Below the pieces are notes generated by a model, which was not told the origin of the DNA, searched no databases, and saw only the letters and a program-made list of their open reading frames with translations. A program made the position numbers and the translations under genes. Positions 1 to 8,078 of a DNA stretch of 64,000 nt are shown here, in pieces (within the stretch, counting starts at the first letter, position 1; every line of letters starts with the position of its first letter). Location of the stretch: assembly GCF_026967935.1 (NCBI RefSeq), contig NZ_JAPVBL010000002.1, forward strand, positions 1 to 64,000, read 5' to 3'. The DNA is from Modestobacter sp. VKM Ac-2982. GTDB lineage: Bacteria; Actinomycetota; Actinomycetes; Mycobacteriales; Geodermatophilaceae.

Positions 1-28
1 GGCCGGTGACCCGATCGGGTCACCGGCC
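1..28. terminator. 28-bp perfect palindrome downstream of the IclR gene
   Basis: Two 12-base arms (GGCCGGTGACCC and its complement) flank GATC, giving a perfect palindrome. It lies 23 bases past the stop of the leftward IclR gene, so it could end that transcript or one entering from the left. There is no T-tract visible on the right; the left flank is outside the window. An operator role is possible. Confidence 0.45.
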
Positions 29-51
29 GCTGGTGTGTCCGGCGCTCGTCG

Positions 52-816
52 TCAGCTGGGGGCCGGGGCCGGCGCGCGCAGCGCGCGGGTGATGCCGCGC
101 GCCGCGGACAGCAGCAGCGGGACCAGATCGGCGCCCCGGCCGTCGTTGGGCACGACGACCGACAGGGCGGCCACCACCTCGTTCCGAGCGTCCCGGACCG
201 GGACCGCGACGCCCGTCGCGTCGGGGTGCTGGTGCCCGGCCAGCACCGCGGACTGGGTCCGCCGGACCTCGGCGAGCTGAGCCCGCAGCTGTGCGGGGGT
301 GTGGAGGCCGGCCGGGGTGACCGGCCGCAGCGGGCCGGCCAGGACCCGTTCCTGCACCGGGTGCGGCGCGTGGGCCAGCAGCACCAGGCCGGACGACGAG
401 GTGGCCAGCGGGAGCCGGCCGGCGATCCGCGAGAAGTTGATGACCGAGTCGCGGGCGCTCAGCCGCTCGACGAAGAGCACGTCCTCGGCGTCGATGATGC
501 CCAGCTGCGCGTGGTGGCCGACGACCGCGTGCACGTCCTCGAGGAAGGGCATGGCGGCGTCCCGCAGCGACACCGTGGGGGAGGCGCGGGCGCCGAGCTC
601 CCAGAGTCGGACGCCGATCCGCACCTGGCGCCCGGGGCCGCGTTCCAGCAACCCGTGGGCGACCAGCTCGGCGACCAGGCGGGACGCCGTGGCGACGTGC
701 AGGCCGCTCCGCCGGGCGACCTCCCCGACGGCCAGCGTGGGTTCGTCGGCGGTGAACGCGTCGAGCACCCGCACCGCGCGGGCGAGCACCGACTCTCCGG
801 TCGGGGTGCGGGCCAC
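52..816 (-). CDS. IclR family transcriptional regulator
   Basis: A 254-residue DNA-binding regulator. The N-terminal winged helix (residues about 5-65, with LAVGEVARRSGLHVATASRL) is followed by the IclR effector-binding domain (about 75-250, with VGHHAQLGIID and the region around SSSGLVLLAHAP). Family members bind small aromatic or organic acids and control the adjacent catabolic genes. It is divergent from the P450/reductase pair, which is therefore its likely target. The GTG start at 816 is chosen because it begins the conserved IclR N-terminus and is preceded, after 6 nt, by a CACACT -10-like hexamer with no Shine-Dalgarno site, as expected for a leaderless mRNA. The effector is unknown; a methoxy- or hydroxybenzoate is my inference. 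Confidence 0.9.
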   Translation of the reverse strand: MARTPTGESVLARAVRVLDAFTADEPTLAVGEVARRSGLHVATASRLVAELVAHGLLERGPGRQVRIGVRLWELGARASPTVSLRDAAMPFLEDVHAVVGHHAQLGIIDAEDVLFVERLSARDSVINFSRIAGRLPLATSSSGLVLLAHAPHPVQERVLAGPLRPVTPAGLHTPAQLRAQLAEVRRTQSAVLAGHQHPDATGVAVPVRDARNEVVAALSVVVPNDGRGADLVPLLLSAARGITRALRAPAPAPS

Positions 817-828
817 CCGGCGAGTGTG
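817..828 (-). promoter_or_regulatory. -10-like hexamer for a leaderless iclR transcript
   Basis: On the minus strand CACACT (823-828) is followed by six bases and then the GTG start at 816. Exactly the same arrangement (CACACT, two bases, CCGG, GTG) precedes the STAS gene starting at 25103. No -35 of note and no Shine-Dalgarno sequence is visible. Confidence 0.4.
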
Positions 829-886
829 ACACCGATCTCTCGTCCATTGAGAAGCGGCTGGGTCGGCGCGTGACCTGTGTCGCACG

Positions 887-906
887 CTCGTCGCAACGAC
901 GACGAG
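887..906. promoter_or_regulatory. inverted repeat overlapping the reductase ribosome-binding region
   Basis: CTCGTCG (887-893) and CGACGAG (900-906) form a 7-6-7 inverted repeat; an alternative 6-3-6 pairing (TCGTCG/CGACGA, 888-902) also exists. It sits in the iclR/reductase intergenic region and runs into the GGAGG of the reductase gene, so it could be the IclR operator or a translation-affecting hairpin. It is offered only as a candidate. Confidence 0.3.
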
Positions 907-915
907 GAGGTCGGT

Positions 916-1896
916 GTGCTCGGAGTGCAGCAACGGCGGGCTGGGGGCACGGGCGTGGACCGCGCGGTGGTCCGGGTGGAGGAGAAGACCCCGGTCGCCG
1001 ACGGCGTGGTCACCCTCACCCTGGCCGCGCCGGACGGCGGGCGGCTCCCGGACTGGACGCCGGGCGCGCACGTCGACCTGACCCTGGACAACGGCCTGAC
1101 CCGCCAGTACTCGCTGTGCGGGGATCGGTGGGACGCGCGCTCCTACCGGGTGGGCGTGCTGCTCGAGCCGGCCGGCCGGGGCGGGTCCGCCTACGTGCAC
1201 GAGCAGCTCGAACCCGGGCACGTGGTCGGCCTCGGCGGGCCGCGGAACAACTTCCCCCTGGTGCCCGCGGACTCCTACCTGTTCGTGGCCGGGGGCATCG
1301 GCATCACCCCGATCCTGCCGATGGTCGTGCAGGCCGAGCTGCTGGGTGCGGACTGGCGGCTGCTCTACGGCGGCCGGCAACGCAGCTCGATGGCCTTCCT
1401 CGACGAGCTCGCGGCCCACGGCGGCCGGGTCCAGGTGCGCCCGCAGGAGGAGCACGGCCTGCTGGACCTGCCCGGCTTCCTGGGCGAGCCCCGGGCCGGG
1501 ACGAGGGTGTACGGCTGTGGCCCCGCGCCCCTGCTCGGCGCGATCGAGAGAGCCTGCGCGGGCTGGCCGCCGCACACCCTGCACACCGAGCGGTTCGTCG
1601 CCGCCGAGCGGGGTGCACCCGTGCGGACGACGCCCTTCGAGGTCGAGCTGCACCGCTCCGGGCGGACCGTCGTCGTCGCACCGGGGACCTCGGTGCTGGA
1701 CGCGATCGCCGGCGCCGGGGTCGAGGTCCTCTCCTCCTGCCGGCAGGGCACCTGCGGCACCTGCGAGACCACCGTGCTCGCCGGGCAGCCCGACCACCGG
1801 GACGCACTGCTGGACGACGAGGAGCGGGCCGCGGCCGACTGCATGTACCCGTGCGTCTCTCGCTCCTGCAGCGACCGCCTCGTCCTCGACCTGTGA
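916..1896 (+). CDS. PDR-type three-domain oxidoreductase (FMN/NAD/[2Fe-2S]), P450 redox partner
   Basis: A 326-residue reductase of the phthalate dioxygenase reductase/VanB type. It has an N-terminal flavin domain (RQYSL, residues about 60-65), a nucleotide-binding domain (AGGIGITPILPM, and YGCGPAPLL) and a C-terminal plant-type ferredoxin. The iron-sulfur ligands are Cys275, Cys280, Cys283 and Cys313. Such proteins pass electrons from NAD(P)H via flavin and [2Fe-2S] to an oxygenase. The next gene, 31 bases downstream, is a P450, so this is most likely its single-protein electron donor. The GTG at 916 has GGAGG five bases upstream; an in-frame GTG at 877 would add 13 residues but has no such site. 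Cytoplasmic; no transport signal. Confidence 0.9.
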   Translation: MLGVQQRRAGGTGVDRAVVRVEEKTPVADGVVTLTLAAPDGGRLPDWTPGAHVDLTLDNGLTRQYSLCGDRWDARSYRVGVLLEPAGRGGSAYVHEQLEPGHVVGLGGPRNNFPLVPADSYLFVAGGIGITPILPMVVQAELLGADWRLLYGGRQRSSMAFLDELAAHGGRVQVRPQEEHGLLDLPGFLGEPRAGTRVYGCGPAPLLGAIERACAGWPPHTLHTERFVAAERGAPVRTTPFEVELHRSGRTVVVAPGTSVLDAIAGAGVEVLSSCRQGTCGTCETTVLAGQPDHRDALLDDEERAAADCMYPCVSRSCSDRLVLDL

Positions 1897-1927
1897 CCAC
1901 CGACCCCGCCCCGACGAGGAGCTCCGC

Positions 1928-3139
1928 ATGACCCGCACCGCGAGCCCGACGGCCGGCCTGCCGGTCAGCGACGCCGACCCCTTCAGTCACGAGGTCCTCG
2001 AGGACCCGCTGCCGCTGCACGAGCAGTTGCGCGAGGCCGGGCCGGTGACCTGGCTGAGCCGCTACGACGTCCACGCGCTCGCCCGGTACGAGGAGGTGCA
2101 CGCCGCGCTGGTCGACTGGCAGCAGTTCCAGTCCGCGGCCGGGGTGGGCCTGAGCAACTTCCGCACGGAGGAGCCGTGGCGGCCGCCGAGCCTGCTGCTC
2201 GAGGCCGACCCGCCCCGGCACGACGCACCGCGGCGGGTGCTGACGGCGGTGCTCGGTCCGCGGGCCCTCCGCCAGCTGCGGGAGCGCTGGGCGGCCGACG
2301 CCGAGGAGCTGGTCGACCAGGTGCTCGCCGAGGGCACCGAGTTCGACGCCGTGCCGGCGCTGTCCCAGGCCTTCCCGCTGCGGGTGTTCCCCGACGCGGT
2401 GGGCCTCGGCCCGGACGGCCGGGAGAACCTGCTGCCCTACGGCGACCACGCGTTCAACGCCTTCGGGCCGCCCAACGACCTGGTGGCCAGGGGCGCGCCG
2501 CGGGTGGCGGAGCTGTCGGCCTGGGTGGGGGAGCAGTGCCGGCGGGAGTCGCTGGCCGAGGGCGGCTTCGGTGCGGCGATCTGGGCCGCCGCCGACCGCG
2601 GTGATCTCACCCCGCAGCAGGCGCCGCTGGTCGTCCGGTCGCTGCTGACCGCCGGCGTGGACACCACGGTGCACGGCATCTCCGCCGTCCTGTACGCCTT
2701 CGCCACGAACCCGGCCCAGTGGGCGCGGCTGCGCGCCGACCCCGGGCTGGCCCGGGTCGCCTTCGACGAGGCGATCCGGTGGGAGTCGCCGGTGCAGACC
2801 TTCTTCCGGACGACGACCACCGCCGTGCGGATCGGGGAAACGGTCGTCCCGGAGGGCCACAAGGTCCTGATGTTCCTCGCGGCGGCGAACCGGGACCCGC
2901 GGCGCTGGACCGCCCCCGACGCCTTCGACCTCGGACGCGACCCCTCGGGCCACGTCGGCTTCGGGATGGGGCTGCACCAGTGCGTCGGGCAGCACGTCGC
3001 CAGGCTGGAGGCGGAGTCGGTGCTCACCGCGCTGGCCCGGCGGGTCGCCAGGATCGAGCTGGCCGGCCCGACGCGGCGCCACCACAACAACACCCTGCGC
3101 GCATGGGACAGCCTGCCGATGTCGGTGGAGCTGGCCTAG
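1928..3139 (+). CDS. cytochrome P450, CYP199 family, predicted para-methoxybenzoate O-demethylase
   Basis: A 403-residue P450. The heme thiolate is Cys352 in FGMGLHQCVG, and the I-helix oxygen-activation motif is AGVDTT (242-247). Many blocks match CYP199A2/A4 of Rhodopseudomonas as I remember them: PWRPPSLLLEADPP, FNAFGPPND, VRSLLTAG, ESPVQTFFRTTT and HHNNTLR. The residues corresponding to those that bind the substrate carboxylate in CYP199A4 (Arg92, Ser95, Arg243, Ser244) are present as Arg85, Ser88, Arg237 and Ser238, and the active-site phenylalanines in FNAF are also kept. This supports oxidation of para-substituted benzoates such as 4-methoxybenzoate, releasing formaldehyde and 4-hydroxybenzoate. 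ATG 1928 follows GAGGAG. The exact substrate range is inference. Confidence 0.9.
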   Translation: MTRTASPTAGLPVSDADPFSHEVLEDPLPLHEQLREAGPVTWLSRYDVHALARYEEVHAALVDWQQFQSAAGVGLSNFRTEEPWRPPSLLLEADPPRHDAPRRVLTAVLGPRALRQLRERWAADAEELVDQVLAEGTEFDAVPALSQAFPLRVFPDAVGLGPDGRENLLPYGDHAFNAFGPPNDLVARGAPRVAELSAWVGEQCRRESLAEGGFGAAIWAAADRGDLTPQQAPLVVRSLLTAGVDTTVHGISAVLYAFATNPAQWARLRADPGLARVAFDEAIRWESPVQTFFRTTTTAVRIGETVVPEGHKVLMFLAAANRDPRRWTAPDAFDLGRDPSGHVGFGMGLHQCVGQHVARLEAESVLTALARRVARIELAGPTRRHHNNTLRAWDSLPMSVELA

Positions 3140-3141
3140 CC

Positions 3142-3185
3142 CCCGGCTGCTGTGCACCCGGTTGCTGTGCTCCCGGTTGCTGTGG
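3142..3185. repeat. three tandem 15-bp repeats after the P450 gene
   Basis: Three head-to-tail copies of CCCGGYTGCTGTGNN occur at 3142-3156, 3157-3171 and 3172-3185, beginning two bases after the P450 stop. They are not part of any convincing gene. The unit length keeps reading frame, but the frames through it have no start context. Direct repeats of this kind can be protein-binding sites or replication-slippage products. Confidence 0.7.
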
Positions 3186-3266
3186 CCACGACCTTCCCCC
3201 CGGGTGAGTTGCCGACTGCGGTGGGTGACTGGCTCGGTGAATCCCGGTGTCACGGGGCCGAGCCGA

Positions 3267-3296
3267 TTGACAGCGATGGGTGACGTCCCGACGATC
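3267..3296 (+). promoter_or_regulatory. possible promoter of the SARP-type gene
   Basis: A perfect TTGACA -35 (3267-3272) is followed after 17-18 bases by only a weak -10 (around 3290-3296, GACGATC). It lies about 70 bases upstream of the GTG at 3363. The good -35 with a poor -10 would suit a promoter that needs an activator. Confidence 0.3.
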
Positions 3297-3362
3297 GCAG
3301 TCCTGCGGCACCCCAGCGCACGTTCCTCTCCCACCTCCGAGGGGTGCCGAGGAGAGTGACTC

Positions 3363-4103
3363 GTGGACGCCTCCCCGACCACGCACGTGGCCCTGCTCGA
3401 CGGGTTCGCCCTGCACCGGGACGGGTCGGGGCCCGACACCGCCCTGGGTGAGCTCCCGCACGGCGTCCAGCGGGTGGTGGCCCGGCTCGGCATGGTCGGC
3501 CGGCTGGCACGGACCGCCGCCGCCGGCCAGCTGTGGCCCGACGTCCCGGAGGAGCATGCGCTGGGGAGCCTGCGCTCGGCGCTCTGGCGCCTGCACAAGG
3601 TCGCCCCCGGCCTGGTGGTCGCGTCCGGGGGAGTCCTCAGCCTGGCGGCCGGCGTCCGCGTCGACGTCCGGGAGCTGACCGAGTGGGCGCAGGGCGTGCT
3701 CGGCCGGCAGGCCCCCGTGGACGGCGTCGCCGCCGTGCCGGACGTCGGGCTCCGCGGCGAGCTGCTCCCCGGCTGGTACGACGACTGGGTCCTGCTGGAG
3801 CGCGAGCGGCTGCGCCAGCTGCGGATCCACGCCCTGGAGGCGCTGGCCGACCGGCTGATCACCGCGGGCCGCTTCGGCGAGGCGTCCCAGGCTGCTTACG
3901 CCGCGGCCCAGGCCGAGCCGTTGCGGGAGAGCGCGCACCGCGCCGTCGTCCGGGTGCACCTGGCCGAGGGCAACGTGGTGGAGGCGGTGCGCGCCTACGA
4001 CTCGTTCCGGGTGTTGCTCGCCGCCGAGCTCGGCGTCGCCCCCACCCCGCAGATGGACCAGCTGGTCGGCGCCCTCCGGCGGGTGCGGACACCTGCGGTC
4101 TGA
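3363..4103 (+). CDS. SARP/BTAD-type transcriptional regulator
   Basis: A 246-residue protein resembling the Streptomyces antibiotic regulatory proteins without their ATPase extension. Residues about 5-95 look like the winged-helix DNA-binding part (LWPDVPEEHALGSLRSALWR), and residues about 100-240 form the helical BTAD domain (WVLLERERLRQLRIHALEALA, then TPR-like helices). GTG 3363 follows GAGGAG. It lies 135 bases before the peroxidase gene, on the same strand, at the head of the oxidative cluster. SARPs typically activate the cluster they sit in, so it is a candidate pathway-specific activator; this is inferred from position. Confidence 0.85.
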   Translation: MDASPTTHVALLDGFALHRDGSGPDTALGELPHGVQRVVARLGMVGRLARTAAAGQLWPDVPEEHALGSLRSALWRLHKVAPGLVVASGGVLSLAAGVRVDVRELTEWAQGVLGRQAPVDGVAAVPDVGLRGELLPGWYDDWVLLERERLRQLRIHALEALADRLITAGRFGEASQAAYAAAQAEPLRESAHRAVVRVHLAEGNVVEAVRAYDSFRVLLAAELGVAPTPQMDQLVGALRRVRTPAV

Positions 4104-4115
4104 GGGCCCGTCGGA

Positions 4116-4143
4116 ACGCCCCTCCTGGTGCAGACGGGGGCGT
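4116..4143 (+). terminator. weak hairpin after the SARP gene
   Basis: ACGCCCC (4116-4122) can pair with GGGGCGT (4137-4143) across a 14-base loop. There is no T-run. It may be a weak terminator separating the regulator from the peroxidase gene. Confidence 0.3.
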
Positions 4144-4238
4144 GACGCGGTGCTCACGCCGCGGTGACGGGAGCGTGGCGGTCCCGGCCGATGCTGTGCC
4201 ACGGACACCCGTCTGCCAGCCACCGGAGGGGGCACGTC

Positions 4239-5807
4239 ATGGCCCGTGACGCCGACGACGTCGAACGACCCGACACGATCTTCCCGTCGATCACCACGCC
4301 CACGGAGCCGAAGCACCACGCCCGCCCCCTGCGGGGTGTGGACGTGCTGCCCTCGTCGTCCCACGCGAGCGGGCCGTTCGGGCGGATGTTCCGGCACCTG
4401 CCGGTGTTCGAGCACCAGCCGCAGGCGCTCGCCGCGCTCGCGGCCCGGATGAACCCCGGCGGGCGTCCGGTGGAGAACCCGGGCATCCCGTCCGGCTACA
4501 CCTACCTGGGCCAGTTCATCGACCACGACATCACCTTCGACCCGGTCTCCAGCCTGCAGCGGCAGAACGACCCCGATGCGCTGCACAACTTCCGGACACC
4601 CCGCTTCGACCTGGACTCGCTCTACGGCCGCGGCCCGGCCGACCAGCCCTACCTGTACGACGACTCCGGCGGGCTCATGCGGTTCAGGCTCGGGGAGGAC
4701 GTCGGGGTGGTGCCCGACGAGCCGAGCGGCGCCGGACCCGACCTGCCGCGCAACGAGCCGCGCCGGCGGGGTGAGGAGGAGGTCTTCTTCGGCCGCGCGC
4801 TGATCGGCGACCCGCGCAACGACGAGAACACGCTGGTCTCCCAGCTGCACTGCACGATGCTGCGGTTCCACAACCAGGTGGCCGAGCTGGTGGTGGCGAC
4901 GACGCCGTTGACCGGTGACAACGCGTTCAAGGAGACCCAGCGGCTGGTGCGCTGGCACTACCAGTGGGTGGTGGTGCACGACTTCCTGACGCGCATCGTG
5001 GGCCGGGCGGTGGTCGACGACGTGCTGCGCCCGGAGACCCTCGTCGTCGGCACCCGGGGGGAGCAGGTGACCCTGCCCCGGCCGCACTTCCAGTTCTACG
5101 CACCGCAGCAGACCGCGTACGTCCCGGTCGAGTTCTCGGTCGCGGCCTACCGGTTCGGGCACTCGATGATCCGCGGCCGGTACGACATCAACCAGTTCGT
5201 CAAGGGCGCACGCGGTGACCAGGGACCGATCCCGGTCTTCGGGCCGGAGCTGCCACCGGACGAGCTGTCCAACCTCAACGGCTTCCGCCGTCTCCCGCCC
5301 CAGTGGGCGGTGGAGTGGGACCTGCTGTTCGACATGCCGGGATCGCAGGTCGAGGCGCAGCCGAGCCTGGCGATCGACACGTCGCTGGCCGGGCCGCTCG
5401 CCTCGCTGCCCGCATCGGTCGCCGCGGACCCGCCGCACTCGCTGGCCGAGCGGAACCTGCAGCGAGGCCTGCGCCTCGGGCTGCCGGCCGGCACCACGGT
5501 CGCCCGCGCGATGGGCATCACCCCGCTCACCGCGAAGGAGCTGGGCCTGGACGACCTGGACGGCGAGCTGGCGATGCACCCGCCGCTGTGGTTCTACGTG
5601 CTCAAGGAGGCCGAGCTGCTGGAGGGCGGCCGGGCGCTCGGGCCGGTGGGCGGGCGGATCGTCGCCGAGGTGCTCCTCGGGCTGCTGGCGCACGACCCGC
5701 TGTCCTACCTGAGCGTCGAACCGGCCTGGCGCCCGCAGCCGCCCCTGGCCCGGGACGACGGCTCGTTCGACATGCCGCAGCTCCTCCGTCTCGCCCAGCA
5801 GCCCTGA
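4239..5807 (+). CDS. animal-type heme peroxidase
   Basis: A 522-residue member of the peroxidase-cyclooxygenase superfamily. Gln92, Asp95 and His96 lie in GQFIDHD, matching the distal Gln-Asp-His of mammalian peroxidases; RNDEN matches the distal Arg/Glu segment; His308 in RFGHSMIRGRYDIN is the proximal heme ligand. Such enzymes use hydrogen peroxide to oxidise halides, phenols or lipids. ATG 4239 follows GGAGGGGG and begins MARDADD; no signal peptide is seen, so it is predicted cytoplasmic or exported unconventionally. It opens a run of three same-strand genes with the unknown 752-residue protein and a flavoprotein. The substrate cannot be read from the sequence. Confidence 0.93.
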   Translation: MARDADDVERPDTIFPSITTPTEPKHHARPLRGVDVLPSSSHASGPFGRMFRHLPVFEHQPQALAALAARMNPGGRPVENPGIPSGYTYLGQFIDHDITFDPVSSLQRQNDPDALHNFRTPRFDLDSLYGRGPADQPYLYDDSGGLMRFRLGEDVGVVPDEPSGAGPDLPRNEPRRRGEEEVFFGRALIGDPRNDENTLVSQLHCTMLRFHNQVAELVVATTPLTGDNAFKETQRLVRWHYQWVVVHDFLTRIVGRAVVDDVLRPETLVVGTRGEQVTLPRPHFQFYAPQQTAYVPVEFSVAAYRFGHSMIRGRYDINQFVKGARGDQGPIPVFGPELPPDELSNLNGFRRLPPQWAVEWDLLFDMPGSQVEAQPSLAIDTSLAGPLASLPASVAADPPHSLAERNLQRGLRLGLPAGTTVARAMGITPLTAKELGLDDLDGELAMHPPLWFYVLKEAELLEGGRALGPVGGRIVAEVLLGLLAHDPLSYLSVEPAWRPQPPLARDDGSFDMPQLLRLAQQP

Positions 5808-5819
5808 GCCGGAGCCACC

Positions 5820-8078
5820 GTGGCTCTGCTGGACGACGTCCGGGCCCTCTGCGACCGGCTGGCCCCGCACGGCTGGGCGGACCTGCTGGTCGCTCACGGC
5901 CTGGACATCGGCGCCGCGGACCTGGCCGCCGAGCTGGCCCGCCCGCTGCCCGGGGTCGACCGGGAGGTGCCCGGCTTCGAGGACTTCGCGGCGGAGGGGC
6001 GGCGCGGGGTGGAGCCCCGGTCGCCGGCGCGCAGCCTGCTCCTGCACGCGCTGGCCTCGCCGAACGTGACCCGGCGTCCGGACGGCCGGGAACTGACGGG
6101 GTTCGCGACGCCGGCCGAGCTGTCCGTGGTGGAGGACCACGTCTTCGGCGTGCGCCCACCGTCGCTGGCCGAGCTCCTCGTGGCGGCGGGCACGGGGAAC
6201 CTGGCGATCGTCGTGTTCGCCACCGAGTACCGCCCGTCCGCGCAGACACCGCACCAGCGGCACGCCGACCTGGTGTTCGCGCGCACCGGGGTCTCCCGGG
6301 TCGGTACGGCCCCGCCGCGCTGGGACGGCCGGCTGCGCGGCTTCCTGCCCACCGTGGCGGACGACCCGCACGGGGTGCGGGTGCTGCCCGCCCGATACGC
6401 CCCCTACCTGGCCGTCCTGGTCCCCGGGGACCAGGCAGGCGCCGTGCCGATGCGGTTCCGGCCGGCGGACGGGTCGGGTCCCGGGGACGCGGGCCGACGG
6501 TTCTGGGTACCGCTGCACAAGCTGTTCCCGGGTGCCGAGTGCATCCGCGGGCGGACGCTGTCGGTCCGGCTGACGGTCACGCACACCAACGAGAAGCTCC
6601 GCCGGATCCACCTGGCCCTGGGGCCGGACGCCTCGTGGGGGCGCCCTGACGTCGACCGCCCGCCCTTCCGGTTCTCCGACGGCATCGCCGAGCTGTCCGA
6701 GGACCCCGGGCTCGGGCCCGGCACGGTCGTACCGGTGCCGCACGCGCGGCTGGTCGAGCCGGCCGAGTACCAGGGCCGGCCGCTGACCTTCCGGGTGCCG
6801 CCGAACCAGCCGCTGTCCTCCAGCCTCAACATCCCGGCCGAGGGGTTGTGGCGGCACGGGCCGGAGTACGTGCACGTGCGCTCCGCGGTCGCCGACGACG
6901 GGACCGAGACCGACCTCAACACCCGCCCCGACGTGGCCGGCGTGGTGGCCGCCGGGGGCTATCGGGCCCGCCACCACGTGGACTTCACCGGGGACGGCTG
7001 GGTCGCCGCCGTCGTCCCGGAGCTCGCGCCCGAGCTGCCGCGCAGCCGCAGCGCCTACTCGTTGGTGGCCGCGCCGGACTTCTTCCCCAGCACCGACCAG
7101 CGGGAGCTGACCGAGTGGGCCGCGACCCGCGTGCCGAGCCGGCTGCGGACGACGATCTGGCGGGTCCCACCCGATCCGCTGTCCGACGAGCGGTTCCCGG
7201 CCAACCTGACCCTGTCCGGCAGCGGTTTCCGCCCCGACGACGACACCGTGACCGCGATCGTGTGCCGGCCCCAGTCCCCGCCGGGGGAGCGGACCCGGCT
7301 GGAGACGTCCCACACCGAGCGCCACTCCCACCTGCCCGACGACGCCGCCGGCGTCTTCGCCCCCGGCTGGGACGTCAGCGTCGACGGCCGGGTCGGTGGC
7401 CCGGTGCACCTGGCCGCCTACGGTCTGGGCAGCCCGTTCCCCGAGGACTCGAAGCTGTGCGCCGCGCTGAGCGCCTTCTGGCCGGCGGTGGCCCCGGACG
7501 CCGCGCGCACCTTCCAGCCGATGCCGGACTGGCCGACCGTGGCACCGCTGACCGACGAGGAGATCGGGGTCGTCGGAGACCTGCCGTGGGACGGCGTGCC
7601 CGGTCCGCGCCCGGCCCGGGTCGACGGCGCCGACGTCGTGGACTACCCGAGCCTGGACCACGCCGACTACGTGGCCACCTCGCTGCGCGGCGCCATGACC
7701 CTGGCCCTGACCGGCGCCGTCCGGGAGGACGAGTACCGGTCCCGGGTGCTGGCCATGGCCCGCGCCTACGAAGCGCTGGGGGTCGACACCACCCAGGACT
7801 TTCGCACCGTCGTCCGGGAGAAGGCCCGGTGGTCGGTGCTGTCGTTCCGGGCCCTGGACCCGGCCGACGCCGAGGCGGTGTCGGCCGGGACGGCGGCCGG
7901 CGTGCGGCTCACCGGGCCGCTGTACCGGGTGGTGGTCTTCCTCCGCGGCGCGGTGCGCCCGCATCCCACCGCGGTCGACCGGGTGCACGTCGAGGTCCGC
8001 CGCCGGGTCGACCTGCTCGTCGACCCGGTGGTCGTGCTGACCCGGGAGGAGCCGGGCGGGTGGGCGAGCAGCGGCTGA
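5820..8078 (+). CDS. uncharacterised 752-residue protein of the oxidative cluster
   Basis: I do not recognise this family with certainty. The protein is soluble-looking, without signal peptide or membrane segments, and rich in His, Trp and charged residues. Blocks that look conserved are HTNEKLRRIHLAL, APGWDVSVDG, and PEDSKLC (Asp543, Cys547) followed closely by AFWPAVAPDAARTF (Trp554). The next gene encodes a LodB-like flavoprotein, whose family matures the Cys-Trp quinone cofactor of LodA-type oxidases; the D-x3-C spacing recalls LodA, but the LodA signature IARVGNS is absent, so that link is speculative. GTG 5820 follows CGGAGCC, 12 bases after the peroxidase stop, indicating one operon. 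Confidence 0.75.
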   Translation: MALLDDVRALCDRLAPHGWADLLVAHGLDIGAADLAAELARPLPGVDREVPGFEDFAAEGRRGVEPRSPARSLLLHALASPNVTRRPDGRELTGFATPAELSVVEDHVFGVRPPSLAELLVAAGTGNLAIVVFATEYRPSAQTPHQRHADLVFARTGVSRVGTAPPRWDGRLRGFLPTVADDPHGVRVLPARYAPYLAVLVPGDQAGAVPMRFRPADGSGPGDAGRRFWVPLHKLFPGAECIRGRTLSVRLTVTHTNEKLRRIHLALGPDASWGRPDVDRPPFRFSDGIAELSEDPGLGPGTVVPVPHARLVEPAEYQGRPLTFRVPPNQPLSSSLNIPAEGLWRHGPEYVHVRSAVADDGTETDLNTRPDVAGVVAAGGYRARHHVDFTGDGWVAAVVPELAPELPRSRSAYSLVAAPDFFPSTDQRELTEWAATRVPSRLRTTIWRVPPDPLSDERFPANLTLSGSGFRPDDDTVTAIVCRPQSPPGERTRLETSHTERHSHLPDDAAGVFAPGWDVSVDGRVGGPVHLAAYGLGSPFPEDSKLCAALSAFWPAVAPDAARTFQPMPDWPTVAPLTDEEIGVVGDLPWDGVPGPRPARVDGADVVDYPSLDHADYVATSLRGAMTLALTGAVREDEYRSRVLAMARAYEALGVDTTQDFRTVVREKARWSVLSFRALDPADAEAVSAGTAAGVRLTGPLYRVVVFLRGAVRPHPTAVDRVHVEVRRRVDLLVDPVVVLTREEPGGWASSG

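Noticed and set aside
3024-7988. A 1654-codon open frame on the minus strand opposite the peroxidase and 752-residue genes
   Set aside because: It is the antisense shadow of high-GC third positions in real genes; its product is low-complexity Arg/Pro/Gly/His and matches no family.
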